Below, one piece after another: positions 40,262 to 51,429 of a stretch of DNA of 64,000 bases (position 1 is the stretch's first letter; every line of letters starts with the position of its first letter). Origin of the DNA: Branchiostoma belcheri (lineage: Eukaryota; Chordata; Leptocardii; Amphioxiformes; Branchiostomatidae). The stretch is from positions 150,619 to 214,618 of the forward strand of contig NW_017803291.1 in the NCBI RefSeq assembly GCF_001625305.1, read 5' to 3'. Position numbers and translations under genes: made by a program. Under the pieces are notes generated by a model. It had not been told where the DNA came from. It searched no databases and saw only the letters and a list, made by a program, of their open reading frames with translations.

Positions 40262-40453
40262 ATATACTTGATATGTACACTATTCAGACCCTGCATCTGC
40301 ACATGAAAGCCTGGGTTGAAGATGGCAGCACTCTCATCCTGGCTGACACCTGCGCTCTCCTCCCAGACTTCCCACCTCAAGGACACCTCACACATGAGAT
40401 ACTGTAAATCATCTGTGCAAGCAGCTTCTATGTCACAGAGAAACAGCTAGGTG
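40262..40453 (+). pseudogene. Module T, copy 2
   Basis: The best-preserved frame of this module (LDMYTIQTLHLHMKAWVEDG, then STLILADTCALLPDFPPQGH), with a single TAA before ASSFYVTEKQLG. The three copies (36.5, 40.3, 42.6 kb) keep the same order with respect to each other but different flanks. Confidence 0.45.
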
Positions 40454-40591
40454 ATTGCCTCAGAAAATTGCCTCCATAAATATTCTTGCACTACTACTAA
40501 GATCTCACCTAAAACCGCCATGGACAGTTGAGAAAATTCTATACTTTGGCACTATAGTTCCATACTCATTTTTCGTTACTTTTCAATGTAG

Positions 40592-40718
40592 ATTGGGAGA
40601 GGTTTGCAGCCACGTGACAGCACTGTTATTTGCAGTGGAGGCCTCTAATTCGCTGTCAGAACAACGACCACCGTGCACCAGCAAAAAGGCGGTGTGGAGC
40701 AATTACTACAAAGAAAAG
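40592..40718 (+). pseudogene. SWIM-like exon (GEVCSHVTALLFAVEA)
   Basis: Between tcaatgtag and a gt donor the frame reads LGEVCSHVTALLFAVEASNS, then PPCTSKKAVWSNYYKEK. C-x-H followed by ALLFAVEA and PPCTSK.. W is the second half of a SWIM-type zinc finger that precedes YqaJ-like domains in invertebrate transposon-linked proteins (recalled). The frame is intact in this exon. Confidence 0.5.
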
Positions 40719-40867
40719 GTCTGTCCACATGGGGGCATTATAATTCAAAGAGAGAGAAGAGAAAAAGAAAGAGAAGGTCCAAAAACTTCACCCAAATGTT
40801 TGTATTGACTTTGCTGACAAGATCCAAACGGTTTGGAGGGTAGATATCGACAAGAACAGAAATGAAT

Positions 40868-40968
40868 AACTGATGAGGAAGTGCGACTTCGGCCTCGGCT
40901 TTTTCGGCGAACTGGGTATTGAGGCTACTTACCCTTCGCATTGCAACTGGAAGCATTGCAGATGTAAG
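40868..40968 (+). pseudogene. GLSGA-family 3' exon, third copy (partial)
   Basis: AACTGATGAGGAAGTGCGAC and the following bases match 41648-41760 (TTCGGCCTCGGCTTTTTCGG, then CTTCGCATTGCAACTGGAAG), with an internal deletion and a stop. A Penelope fragment follows directly. Confidence 0.5.
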
Positions 40969-41024
40969 TTGTGTACATATTAGGTACGCCGTTGGGCGTT
41001 CGAACGGGGGAAAATGTGTACATC

Positions 41025-41293
41025 TTAGGAAGGACACTTATATCGGTGAAACGAGTCAACGTCTAAAGGAGAGATACAAGCAACATTGTAGGGCTAGTTC
41101 TAGTGTGTTTTCTTCAGAGATGCAGACTGTATATCACCACCTCAACATTCACGATGGACATTCCTTGCATGTAGATAGTGCTGATATTTTAGATCGTGAA
41201 TCCAGATGGTTTGAACGGGGGGTAAGGGAGTCCATCTACGAACATATTTATCGGCCGTCTTTGAATAGAAAGGGGGGGGGGGGTAAGATTTGA
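41025..41293 (+). mobile_element. Penelope-like element, GIY-YIG endonuclease fragment
   Basis: The frame reads TYIGETSQRLKERYKQHCRA, then VYHHLNIHDGHSLHVDSADI, then ESRWFERGVRESIYEHIYRP and SLNRKGGGG. YIGET..L..R..+H, RE.(W)FERG..E.IY and PSLNR.GG are hallmarks of the Penelope GIY-YIG domain. The reverse transcriptase part is absent, so it is a 5'-truncated fossil. A poly-G run lies at its end. Confidence 0.7.
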
Positions 41294-41637
41294 TCTGTCA
41301 GGCTCCTGGGACTTCGCTTTGCAACGCATTTCCATCTGGTAGTAAGGTAATTAAATATCAGTTCCTGCAGTATCAGTTCCTCAGGAGTAGAGGGTTTCAT
41401 AAGAAACCTCTAGGTGACGTGGTGTATTTCTAACAAGTAGGAGATTACATTGTTTTGCAAAAAAGCAGAAATATCGTCTGACGATATGTGCCCAGCACTC
41501 TGCTTTTGAAACAGACCAACTTGGGTCATGGATGATTTTTTTTCTGTTTCATGTCTGGTGCAGGATAAGAGAGCAGAAACAGCGTTCAAGGCTCGGAGGT
41601 CAAGGCTGACGAACGGTCCTGGATAGGAGGAGCCTGA
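41294..41637. other. Unassigned; short direct duplication
   Basis: TATCAGTTCCT is repeated near 41357 and 41371. Nothing else. Confidence 0.4.
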
Positions 41638-41639
41638 CA

Positions 41640-41848
41640 TGGGGGAACCACTGATGAGGAAGTGGGGCTTCGGCCTCGGCTTTTTCGGTGAACAGAGTAT
41701 TGAGCATATTCACAAAGGATTCAACACCCTCCGCATTGCAACTGGAAGCATTGCAGACAGAGTACAAGAGGCTAGAATCCTGCTAGAGCGACATCTCCTT
41801 GACGTGCCCCTCACGAGTGAGTGGGGTACCAGCTACAACCCGACGTAA
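41640..41848 (+). pseudogene. GLSGA-family 3' exon, fourth copy (open)
   Basis: An uninterrupted frame: LMRKWGFGLGFFGEQSIEHI, then HKGFNTLRIATGSIADRVQE, then ARILLERHLLDVP, stop at about 41846. It aligns with KLGLGFHGEQGIEGIHSVFN ... LERHLLQV at 24.5 kb. It is the best-preserved copy of this exon in the window. 41849-42100 shows nothing. Confidence 0.5.
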
Positions 41849-42100
41849 CAAGAACCTGTGGTTGTTGAACTACTCATAGTACAATGTTAGAAATACCCAT
41901 TTGCAATCTGCATTTTCGAGATAAATATTTTTAATGTTACAGAAGAAAAATTAAGCAGCCTGTAATGTCAGGATATGGGTTCAATTGTGTCTGGATAATA
42001 TTGTTTAGGAACTTTTGTGCGTACTTGTGACTTAATGATATACTTGTTATGCCTGCATTTTTCAAATTGCATGTAAAATATTGGCCAACATGCATAGACA

Positions 42101-42380
42101 GTGTTGGACAGGATAAGGAAATAGGAAAGAACGAGATCGGTGTGGGCGGTAAGGGCAGTGGGAGGGTCGTTCTTAGCATTTATCAAATTCAATATTTACT
42201 TAAAACTGCACTGTATCCTATGGCTTAACTGAATGGACTTGTCAATAAAGAAGTGGTGCATATTTTATTGTGTAAAACATGGACAACCTGAAGGTTGCAA
42301 TATATTCAAACAACGGAGTAGAGAGGCAGAACGAGACTCTGAAGCACTCACACCTCGAAGGGCACAAAAACAGCTGTTAG
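42101..42380 (+). pseudogene. Second copy of YqaJ-tail plus NNGVERQN exon block
   Basis: 42101-42165 matches the last part of the YqaJ-like exon (GACAGGATAAGGAAATAGGA, GGTAAGG donor). 42165-42380 matches 38945-39172, including ATTCAAACAACGGAGTAGAG (NNGVERQNETLKH). It is a diverged duplicate of the 38.7-39.2 kb segment. Confidence 0.6.
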
Positions 42381-42570
42381 TTTTGGACTTTCTGCCAACA
42401 ACATACTAATAGTAAGCTGAAACAAAATATGTAACGTGTAACCAAGCAATACAGCTGTCATTAGGTTGAAAAATATCATTATCATTATAACAGTTATCGT
42501 TATACCTTGCGATAAACCTGTTTATTACTGTTTTTGCAGTAATGGGTAACGCTAACTTCAAAATGGATAA

Positions 42571-42876
42571 AACTGCCCTTGATCTATTTGGCTTCAGCTA
42601 GCCTGACGTTATGTATTCGATCATGTGCCAGCAGAGTCCCAAGATACATACACTTGATATGTACACCTATGTTCAGACCCTGCATCTACACATGAAAACC
42701 TGGATTTAAGATGCCAGCACTATCATCCTGGCTTTCTGCTTTCTTCCCAGACTGCTCATCTCAAGACTCCCAATCTTTACCTCTCTGTATGACTCCAATG
42801 AGGACACCCTCACACAAGAGATGCTAGAAATAATCCGTACAAGCAGTCTGTATGTCACAGAGAAACAGCTAGGTGA
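42571..42876 (+). pseudogene. Module T, copy 3
   Basis: Closely matches 36505-36817, including ATTCGATCATGTGCCAGCAG and CCTATGTTCAGACCCTGCAT. It ends CAGCTAGGTGACGTA. Frames contain stops. Confidence 0.5.
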
Positions 42877-43021
42877 CGTATGTATTTTAACAAAACGGAG
42901 TTCACCCTGTGTTGCATTAATGTCTAAATCGTTAGCACAACATCGCCCCCCCCCCTCCTAAAATTTTGTACTACATGAATTTATCTTAATATATCATACT
43001 AACAATTGCTTTCTCCAAATA

Positions 43022-43096
43022 CCGAGGAGTTGCTGCTAAGTGACTTTCACAGAGAAAAGGCCTGGGTTAAATGGTGTCGGAAGAAGGATTACGGAG
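43022..43096 (+). pseudogene. MULE-like transposase exon (SDFHREKAW), second copy
   Basis: The frame EELLLSDFHREKAWVKWCRK, then KDYG, with a gtaagt donor, parallels VLLCDFHREKAWVKWV at 15.15 kb. The conserved Cys is Ser here. It lies downstream of the NNGVERQN block, the reverse of the expected order, so copies are shuffled. Confidence 0.45.
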
Positions 43097-43099
43097 TAA

Positions 43100-43614
43100 G
43101 TAGCAGTGACGTGGACAACCTTTTACGGTTTCTCCTGAACGTAACAAAGTCAGCCGTACAGTTCTCAAAGCATATAGTATACTGACTTGTGGAAGGAAAA
43201 TAAAAGCCTTTGGGTGTGGTTTGGCAAGAAATGGATTTCTCAGGCAAAGGTGTGCATTAATGCATTTACATCACGATGTAATCTATGGATGCAACACTAA
43301 ACCTGTCTATTGCTATTAACAGCTCTTTGCGCTGCAGACTATACACCAGAAGGTTGAGGTTTACCACCGCCCCGGTGCCCCAACCGCTAGCGTGATCGTC
43401 TATGCCCTCTTTTCGGACGGGGAGTGGTGCAACAATGTATATTGTTAATATTATAAGGTAACAATGACAATTAGAAAGCATTGTATTATCGCCGGTTCTA
43501 ACCCCTCCCTTGCCTTTGGCCGGGCCGCGGCCACCTGTTCGAACACGTGCGGCTCCAGGGGCCTTATAACCGACCAGTTAGGAGTTGAATAAATGAGTTG
43601 AGTTCAAGTCTTTA
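43100..43614. other. Unassigned
   Basis: A GC-rich segment (43490-43580) with GGCCGGGCCGCGGCC is the only structure. No tRNA fold was found. Confidence 0.4.
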
Positions 43615-43869
43615 TTGAGAGTGGTCATATATTCTTACAGTGGTAAAGTTGTGACTGGATTCGAGAGGAAGACAGGGGCATTAAATGGCAATTGGAACTT
43701 TCCTTTTCAAGGACGAGTTAACTTCATTTTTGGCCCAGCTTGGCATTTACAGCAGCAAGGTCGGGATGATCGACGCTCCGGAGGCTTCGATGATGCTACA
43801 GCTATACAATGGCACAAGTTGGACCAGAAAACAATTGGACGGATAAAGAATGGTTGCTTATTGTCTTAA
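43615..43869 (+). other. 84-aa open frame, unrecognised
   Basis: The frame contains ERKTGALNGNWNFPFQGRVN, then FIFGPAWHLQQQGRDD, and stops at 43867. Reasonable composition but no family or splice context. 43870-44900 shows nothing recognisable. Confidence 0.2.
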
Positions 43870-44914
43870 ACCCTTATAAACCTAGAAGCCACCGATGGCT
43901 CACTAGAAAGTATGACGTGTGCCCTAATGGTACGGTACACACACTCAAAAGATACCACGTCCTGAAAGATATCTTCTAGATAAAAACTAGTAACAACTGA
44001 CTAACTATATAAACATTCTGTAATTTTTTAACGGTTATTACGTTTTATTAAACATGCATTTGCAATTGTCACAGAGAAGCAGTTGCTGTTTACTACTGTA
44101 AAAGGGAACTTAATTGAGATCAATAAATTCAGGATAGATCATCGAACACCCGTTATCTTAACGTCTTGGGCACCTGTGACTGTTTCAACCCAAACCACAT
44201 CTGATTGTAATCTTTGAAACGCGCATAATAATGTATACACATTTGTCAAAAACTCAGGAAGGCAAGGCCGTACTACAAATGAACCTTCTGCAAAGAAAGC
44301 TGCATTTCCAACAGATGCAGTGTGCCAAACTTATGTTGAGCAGACCATAGCTGGCGCCCCGTGTGTTAAGTGTGCAGGAAAAAAGCAAGCTGCGCTGAAA
44401 ACCACGAAAATTTGGTACCTCCCTCCGGGACGAGGTGGAAACATTCATGGCTTTGACTGGTCTTGAAAAGACGGGTCCGCAACATATTAGTGGCTCTTAT
44501 TAGTCCGGCAGAACTGTTTATGTCAGCATACAGGGTAATATTTTCTCCTTTATTCTGGACATGATTTGTTTGCTTTTGGGCGTAGAAAAGCCCTGGACTG
44601 TATATTAAGAAATCCATTAACTTGTGGGCCCCCAAGCAGAAAAATAAGTTAAAACGTAAGTTACATGTACACTTGATGTATTTGCAGTAACAGAATTTTT
44701 CAGTCACAGGAGTTCAAATTGCTTCCCCAATATTGGTGTATGTTAGTAAGTTAACGTTCAATGAAATTCAATCTTACTGCTTGCTTTCTCTGTTTTCTTG
44801 TTGTACAAACGTATTGTAAAGAATCTAATTAAAGAAATCACTAGCATATCTTACTTTACAGGTTTCCTTGGCCTTAGGCATATACCTAGAACACATGCCA
44901 ATTCCAATGCCTCC

Positions 44915-45285
44915 TGTAGTGGAGGAAGAGAACATGTCGACTCAACTACCTTCTGCAGTGAAGAAGGGAACATTGCAATTGGAAAGTTTGTTGACATTGT
45001 TTTATGTAATGGTCTATTATTAACTATTTTAAATTGCTTAAATGAAGTTTTACACTGTTTATGTAATGCCCCGATGTCAATTCAGCCGATGAGGAGAACA
45101 TGTCAACTCCACTGGCCCATGTAGTGGAGGAGGAGAACGTGGAAACTCCACTCGAACAGGAGATGATGCCTACTCCACTGGCCCATGTAGTGGAGGAGGA
45201 GAACGTGTAAACTCCACTCGAACAGGAGATGATGCCTACTACACTGGCCCCTTTAGTGGAGGAGGAGAACGTGTAAACTACACTG
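44915..45285 (+). repeat. About 69-bp tandem repeat encoding VVEEENV motifs
   Basis: Units of CCCATGTAGTGGAGGAGGAG ... AACTCCACTCGAACAGGAGA at 45115, 45184 and (partial) 45247, with a diverged relative near 44916. One frame reads PLAHVVEEENVETPLEQEMM. Stops in later units suggest the coding frame has been lost. Confidence 0.6.
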
Positions 45286-45366
45286 GCTAACAAGGTTGAC
45301 ACGGAGAAGATGTAAAGTCTACAAAGTAGTAATGGAGAACAAGAAGTCTGATAAGAAGAAATACGG

Positions 45367-45654
45367 GTGACTTCAGAGGACTCTGAAAAACAACTTTCAT
45401 GTCCAAGAACGTTGCTACTGGGGACAGAAGGGTCAAACGTGACTGCAAAAATTAAAAAGAAAAGACCTTATGCATGGCCTGTTTATACCCAAACTTTACA
45501 ATGTACACCAGGTGTGATAGTTTGGAAAAGGCGATTGCCCAAAGAAAGTATGGTGTTTAAAAAAATAATCGCAAAGATCCATTATATCCCCAAAACCCCA
45601 GCGTTCGTTGTAACCACTAACACTGGACCGATACTCGTCACATATCTTCCCTGA
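45367..45654 (+). other. 95-aa open frame, unrecognised
   Basis: It starts MTSEDSEKQLSCPRTLLLGT and is Lys-rich in the middle (VTAKIKKKRPYAWP). No family known. It may be an exon following the acidic repeat at 45.1 kb. Confidence 0.2.
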
Positions 45655-48059
45655 AACCTTGTGGCTGTGCCAAAAAACATCATATTGCTTGGCTTATCCC
45701 CGTACGCAACCCACATAATGCATCCACCCCGGCAGTGTGTAAGTCACCCAGAAAGCAAATGGGACTGCGCATAGGAATAACAAAATAATAGATACCTTTG
45801 ACTTTTTTCAACACAAGTTGTGAACTGACTCCAATACTAACTGGCTTGTTTCACTAAGAACCGACCAACGTTGGTACCCTGTACTCGTACGTTTGGAATG
45901 AAAAAGTAGATTTTTGTGTCACGGCCCTAGCAAACTACTGAGAACTTATTTTGCATACGGTCCTTTCAGAACCCGACCCAGGATATCGTCTAAATAATAC
46001 GAGGCTAGATCATGGAGAATGTAACGTTTAGGTGAGTTTGGCGATGGAGCGTGGTAGGCACAACTGTGGACAACGCTCAGACGGTCATCATTACTACTGT
46101 GTTTGGCATCAGCTAGGAGCAATTCGTTCTGTTGGGGTATCCGGTTACCACCGTTCCCGCCATCGGATAGTACATTATCAACAGTAAAGATAAAGTAAAT
46201 TGCTTTAAAGTAATTTCTGCTAGCAAAAATAAAAATCGTTAACTGTGACTATTGTGAAAACGTTACTAACAGTTTAAGATAGCAGTTAGTTGCAGACTTC
46301 AACGTAAAGCTAATTCTCAGAAGCCATGTCAGCTTACAAAATCCTCGAACGGACTACTTTCTCTCGCGGAAGGAAAATAGAAACGCCGAGAACTCCTGAC
46401 GTGGTTATGCGGCTGAGATCAGGTTACCAACTTTCCCGCGCGGGAAATAGCAAGTCCGTATTACAGGCAGTAAACACGTTAAATTTGTTTCCAGTTCAAT
46501 TTTCATCTAAGAGAAATGTAATTTGTGACTGATTGGTGTGATAGTAATTGTAAACGAATAGTACTGCATAATATTTGTCAACATACTTGAATTTGATTAC
46601 ATGTTTGGCAACAGGTTTGGGCGTCTACGTCTCCAGTATACTGGGGATTCTTTGATTACATTTCCCCGCCTACAAATACACCAGACACTCCGCCCCATAG
46701 GCAGAAGGTGACTCGGTTGCCTCGGTGTATGATGCCAGTATTGGCGGCCTTGTCGGCCTGTCCTGGCTCTCGGGGGGTAACACATTCCTATTCAGAAATA
46801 TTTCCATTAACTACATTGACAAATGCCTCTGTTGGAAGTTGTGTTCGGTAACTGGACGGCAGAAAGTCAAACATGTTAGCTGGTACATCCTGCAGTGTCG
46901 TCAGGGACTGCAAAATAAACATCGCCCTATCAGAACATTTTCGTTACTCTCCAAGCATTGGTTGTGGGGGATCGTTAGCTTAGTATATATGGCCGTTTTT
47001 GTTTGTTTTTCCTTTGTCAATAATCCCACCCGTTGGTGGCCGGCGACCTTCTCTGGTTAAGGGATACTGCCAGGTTAATTTGATACTGTCTTTTTGACAC
47101 CGAAAGGGATTTGCTTGGAGATTAGTTTTTGAACCAGTCTGACTCAGCAGCATGGAGTGCACGCAGCAGAAGCCGTGTATCAGCCTCTTCTCGTGAGCTT
47201 CTTGTGAGTTTCACAACTTCCAGCCATTCATCAGTAAATCAGTAGCACACATCCTGACAGGTAACATACGGTGATTTGTTCGTCAGCTTCTCTCAAAAGC
47301 TTGACTGCTTCCGCTGTTCAACAATAACATGATCCCTTGTTGGTTGAACGTGATAAGAACTTTCTCCATTGATTAAACTTGATGCGCTACTGTTATGGTT
47401 TTGTACGTTAAGTACTGCTTAAAGACTTCAAAATATTGCGAAAATCCACGTAAACTTCCTTATGTCCATCCTGTTCCATAAGAACCAAGGTTGGACTCTG
47501 GAGAAACCTGTCTATAAACGTGGAGGATTCTTGGTGAATCACTCTATTCATATACAACAAAGAAGATAGAAGATTGGAATCAATAGTATCTTTGTTTGCA
47601 TTTGTCAACATAGAAAAAAAATAGGTTGACTGAATGTACTTCAGATAAAGATAATTTTTCTGGTGTTAACGATGGCAGGATAAAGAGATACATGGAGGGA
47701 GTCAATGCTGTCACAATCTTTACAGTGCAACAAAAAACTTTATTGTTTAAACTTTTGTGAACCACAAGAAATTTTCCTAGATCCCTCAAGAGTCCAACTA
47801 AAAGCCATGCACCAAACTTTGTTAGTGCCAGTATAATCAATTTGCATTTCATTTTAAAATACGCTGAGTAAGATATTTACAGTTTCTCCAAAAACATTTC
47901 TCCACCATAACATGAAAATTACAATGACAATTTTCTGTTCTCCGTTCTGTCATTATTAAGCTGTTCTAGCATCTATACTGAACAAGTTGTTTTTTTTATA
48001 ATACTGATAGCAATATTTGCAAAGATTCTAGTCTTCTGTCAAATGTACTTGTACAAAGC
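45655..48059. other. Long unassigned stretch
   Basis: Both strands were scanned. Only short, low-quality open frames are present (for example 46725-47060 +, 47580-47852 -). No transposon ends or tandem repeats were noticed. Confidence 0.4.
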
Positions 48060-48260
48060 TACTCTCACTCAAGGTACATATCTTGAACATTGATGGAAAG
48101 TACAGACAATGTCATCCATGGACGGATACTGAGCAGGCTAAGCCAAAGGGTTTACGTGCAAAATCAGTATCTATATCATCATTATACACGACTAAACATT
48201 TACTCAGTCTCCGCACTTCAATGTCTCCCGACATAAACCCACACACAACATACCATCATT
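48060..48260 (-). pseudogene. Copy of the 28-kb unrecognised gene fragment (part 2)
   Basis: The reverse complement aligns with 28035-28235: GTGGGTTTATGTCGGGAGAC against GTGGGTTTGTATCGGGAGAC, and CCATCAATGTTCA near the end. Reading is interrupted, so it is a decayed copy. Confidence 0.55.
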
Positions 48261-48499
48261 CGTAGCGTTGGGAGGATGACAACGATAAGAATGGAATTCG
48301 ATCGGTTTCGACTTTATTCGTCTTTCTCAAGAATGACGGACACTTGTCCTTTTATACCTTTTCCTGTGCTTCTCTAATGCAGGACGTACGAGTTTAAGAT
48401 ATTGACCAATCAGCAATACATACATTATGATTATCATAATCTACTCGCTTTCATACCTTCAAAGGGCAGTCGTCATGGCGTTGCATATCAAGGCTTCTG

Positions 48500-48690
48500 G
48501 CACAGATGGTAAATGGCTTTGGTCTGTCACACATTGGACGGGGGGAGGCATTCCCCTAGCTGGACAAGCATTTTGAACACAGTGGCCATGCAGGAAAGCT
48601 GTAACAAAGAACAGCCGTCCACAGGGCGAAGATCATCTGCATCCATTCTGAACTTCCAACTCACAAGAGCACAATGCAACCGCAGCCTCA
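48500..48690 (-). pseudogene. Copy of the 28-kb unrecognised gene fragment (part 1)
   Basis: The reverse complement (GCATTGTGCTCTTGTGAGTT ... CTGCATGGCCACTGTGT) aligns with 27735-27850. It is separated from part 2 by about 240 unrelated bases and in reversed order with respect to the 28-kb copy, so it has been rearranged. Confidence 0.5.
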
Positions 48691-48765
48691 AAAGAAGTAA
48701 GCTTCAGGACACGGAACATGTCAGTACTCAATCATCCACTTTTTATAACCTAATGTTTGAACTGC

Positions 48766-49029
48766 TATAGTGGTGAGATGCCATGTGGCATTGTCAATTT
48801 GGAGGACCCAGAATCCCTTCTTAACGTATACTTCTTTCGGGGTCACTTTCAACTCTTCCATCGCCCCCGGGCTTGCTCCTTCGCTGCCGCCGGTCCTTCT
48901 CTCGTATATCCAGCCCACCTCGATCCACTGTCCGCCGATCAGCGCGTACGTCATGATTCCGGCCTTTGGTGCTCCGGGACGATGGTACTGCCCCACTCGA
49001 AGTTGCGGGGCATGTGTGCTCGCCACCAC
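48766..49029 (-). pseudogene. Exon of unrecognised paralogue pair (MTYALIGGQWIEVGWIYE)
   Basis: The minus frame reads QLRVGQYHRPGAPKAGIMTY, then ALIGGQWIEVGWIYERRTGG, then MEELKVTPKEVYVKKG. The segment at 51050-51215 (-) encodes MTYANIDGSWVSVGWVQEKD, then KKRVLE, a clear paralogue. The pattern MTY..I.G.W..VGW..E is not one I can name. Conserved pairs on the same strand suggest a duplicated gene or element at 48-52 kb. Confidence 0.4.
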
Positions 49030-49049
49030 CTACTCCGCATTGGCGAGGG

Positions 49050-50185
49050 TTTAGCTGATTAGCTGAACTGTGCCGCGATTGCACATACAATTTAACATCC
49101 ACTTGGGACAGTGGTCTTGTCAGCTTTTCAAGCAAATGTAGACAGTTTTGGTGTTCGGTAGCCCAACCTCATTGCTTCCCCCGTCTTTCAAAGTACTGGT
49201 TCATCCTCCGCTCATGTCTCTTACTATAACTTTCTCTTGTGCAGAGAAGATTCTCTACATCTGTTGCAGCCCATTTCTTTTCAACTTATCGTTTGTACTT
49301 TCTCAGTGTCCGTCTCTTTTCTCTCTGTTTTTCAGCTCTTGATTTTTTTCAACTGAACTGCTGCTTCCTGAACTTTAGTGAGCGCTTCACCAAAACTTAT
49401 GCTATGACTTCGAAATCTTTGTTAATGGAATAATAAAGTACCCTTGCAGATTCAGTAACTTTTGCTTTCTTGTTCTTTGTGTGCTCCTTAAACTTTATGT
49501 CATTACCTGTCGAAGTGATAACTTACATCCACTTTGACTGCTAAAGAGAGGTCACTTCTTGGGACAACCGACTGGTCACAAGGTTGAAGTTCTCCCTCTT
49601 ATCTCTGGCACAGAAGATAGAGAACACGTTGGTGTTGTGTTTGTAGTTTGGATATTCTTTGTTGACTAGTGATGTCATTTTGAAGGACTGGTGTTGTCCG
49701 ATGTGAGATGGTGTTGTCCGATGTGAGATGGTGTTGTCCGATGTGAGATTTCTACAAATGACAAAAAATAGTGTATCTCAGTATGAACCTATGAATATTG
49801 TTCTAAAATTAGATGTTTGTCAAACTGAATAGAGATAAGAAGGCATACTTTGCTGCTTTGCATCACTTCAGGTTGCCAAAGATGGTATCTACAAGGACCA
49901 AATATTTGTTCTCCAAAAACATTTCCCCAACCTCACATGAAACTTCACAGGGATTTTTTTATCCTTCGTTCAATATCAAACTAGTTTAAGATCTGCACTG
50001 AATAATTTTTTTATCGATACAAACACTGATAACAATATTCGCAAAAAATTGTCTTCTATTAAATTTGAATCAGCCCCTTTCAAAGCTTATTGTGATATTC
50101 ACTGGTGGAGGAAATCTCTTTTATTGGCTTCGATTACTTTATTTCAATGTGTACTTTTTGCCTGGTCACAAAATTGATCTAAGAT
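49050..50185. other. Unassigned apart from a small tandem repeat
   Basis: A 20-bp unit GATGGTGTTGTCCGATGTGA is repeated three times at about 49689-49749. Nothing else was recognised. Confidence 0.5.
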
Positions 50186-50189
50186 TATA

Positions 50190-50510
50190 GCAGTAATGTG
50201 CTATAGGACCTTTCGTATGATGAATATGGCTGGGAAGTGCATAAACTATGCACTGAATGCGCATATCCTAGCACATGAGGCATCATCTCTCATCAGTCTA
50301 TTTTGTTCGTATACCGTGCACAGAGATCACAATGGGGGACACCAGTATGTATTTGCACATAGCTACTCTAAAGATGCATATCCTTAAAGTACAATGTCAT
50401 CCATGGACGGATACTGAGCAGGCGAAGCGGGAAGGTGTACGTGCAAAACCAGTATCTATATCATCATTATAGACTGGTAAACATTTACCACGCACTTCAG
50501 TGTCTCCTGA
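50190..50510 (-). pseudogene. Third copy of the 28-kb unrecognised fragment
   Basis: The reverse complement aligns with 28220-28370 (AGTAGCTATGTGCAAATACA, then TTTATGCACTTCCCAGCCAT, then TTCATCATA). At its other end it overlaps the 48.1-kb type (ATCCATGGACGGATACTGAG). It is the most complete minus-strand copy of this part. Confidence 0.55.
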
Positions 50511-51039
50511 CATAAACCCACTCACAAAGTATCAGTCCATGAGATGAAAGTAAGTAGAAAATGACATCTACATTTACTAATAGTTTGTACAATACAACTC
50601 GGATTTAAGACTCATTGGGTTGAAATATAAAAATTTTAGTATAGAAATATGACAACCGCAATTGACTTACAACTTGAGAAAATTCATTTAATGAAATATT
50701 ATAACTATAAGAAACACTAGCCATCATAAACATCAGACCGCCACCACAACTTTCACGACGTGGTACCCACGCTTGACATACGCGTCAAGGAGAGTAACGT
50801 AAAGAGCTCTGGTTTTTATGTAGTTTATTGTTTTCCATGTTTCTTTGTACTTGAATTATTTCGTATTTCTTTACTAAAATTCTTGAAACAAATATTAATG
50901 TGACAATAATATTACTAAAATACAAAATTGTCTTTAAAAATTGATCTGAAGTGATTTACTAATAGATAACAGATACTGTAACACATTTTATGTATCAAAG
51001 TACATATCTGAAATTGTTACAAATAAAAACATTTTACCT
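50511..51039. other. Unassigned, AT-rich
   Basis: Nothing recognised. Confidence 0.5.
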
Positions 51040-51049
51040 CTTTTAAAAA

Positions 51050-51215
51050 GAATCTCCGGCCTATCGCCACACCTCTCCAACACCCTCTTCTTGTCTTTCT
51101 CTTGAACCCACCCGACGCTCACCCAGCTGCCGTCGATGTTGGCATACGTCATCACTACTGCGTAGGGGGCTTAGGGGCGGTGCCACTGCTCCATCTTCAA
51201 TGGGGCCTAAGGGGA
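51050..51215 (-). pseudogene. Second member of the MTY..GW paralogue pair
   Basis: The reverse complement encodes MTYANIDGSWVSVGWVQEKD, KKRVLERCGDRPEILFK, then decays into AT-rich sequence. Upstream it has MEQWHRP corresponding to VGQYHRP of the 48.9-kb copy, then a stop. Confidence 0.4.
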
Positions 51216-51429
51216 GCCGAGCAACTGGCAGGCTCCAGTGCCGTAGTGGAAAGTTTGCAGTGTGATGGTTTCTTTCTGTAAATCAACTGAAATTGGAATG
51301 CTATATTGATTACATCACATTGTTTGGGTTAAGAAAACAGATCCCGTTCTTGAGAGCAAGGGGGAAATGTTTCGTGATTATAAAAAGACCTATAGTAAGC
51401 TAATATTGTTGTATTTCCACGTGGCCGAT

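Noticed and set aside
43330-43440. tRNA-like sequence
   Set aside because: No cloverleaf, and the A and B box spacing does not fit.
47580-47852. 90-residue minus frame
   Set aside because: Hydrophobic but without family match, splice context or repeat copies. Likely chance.
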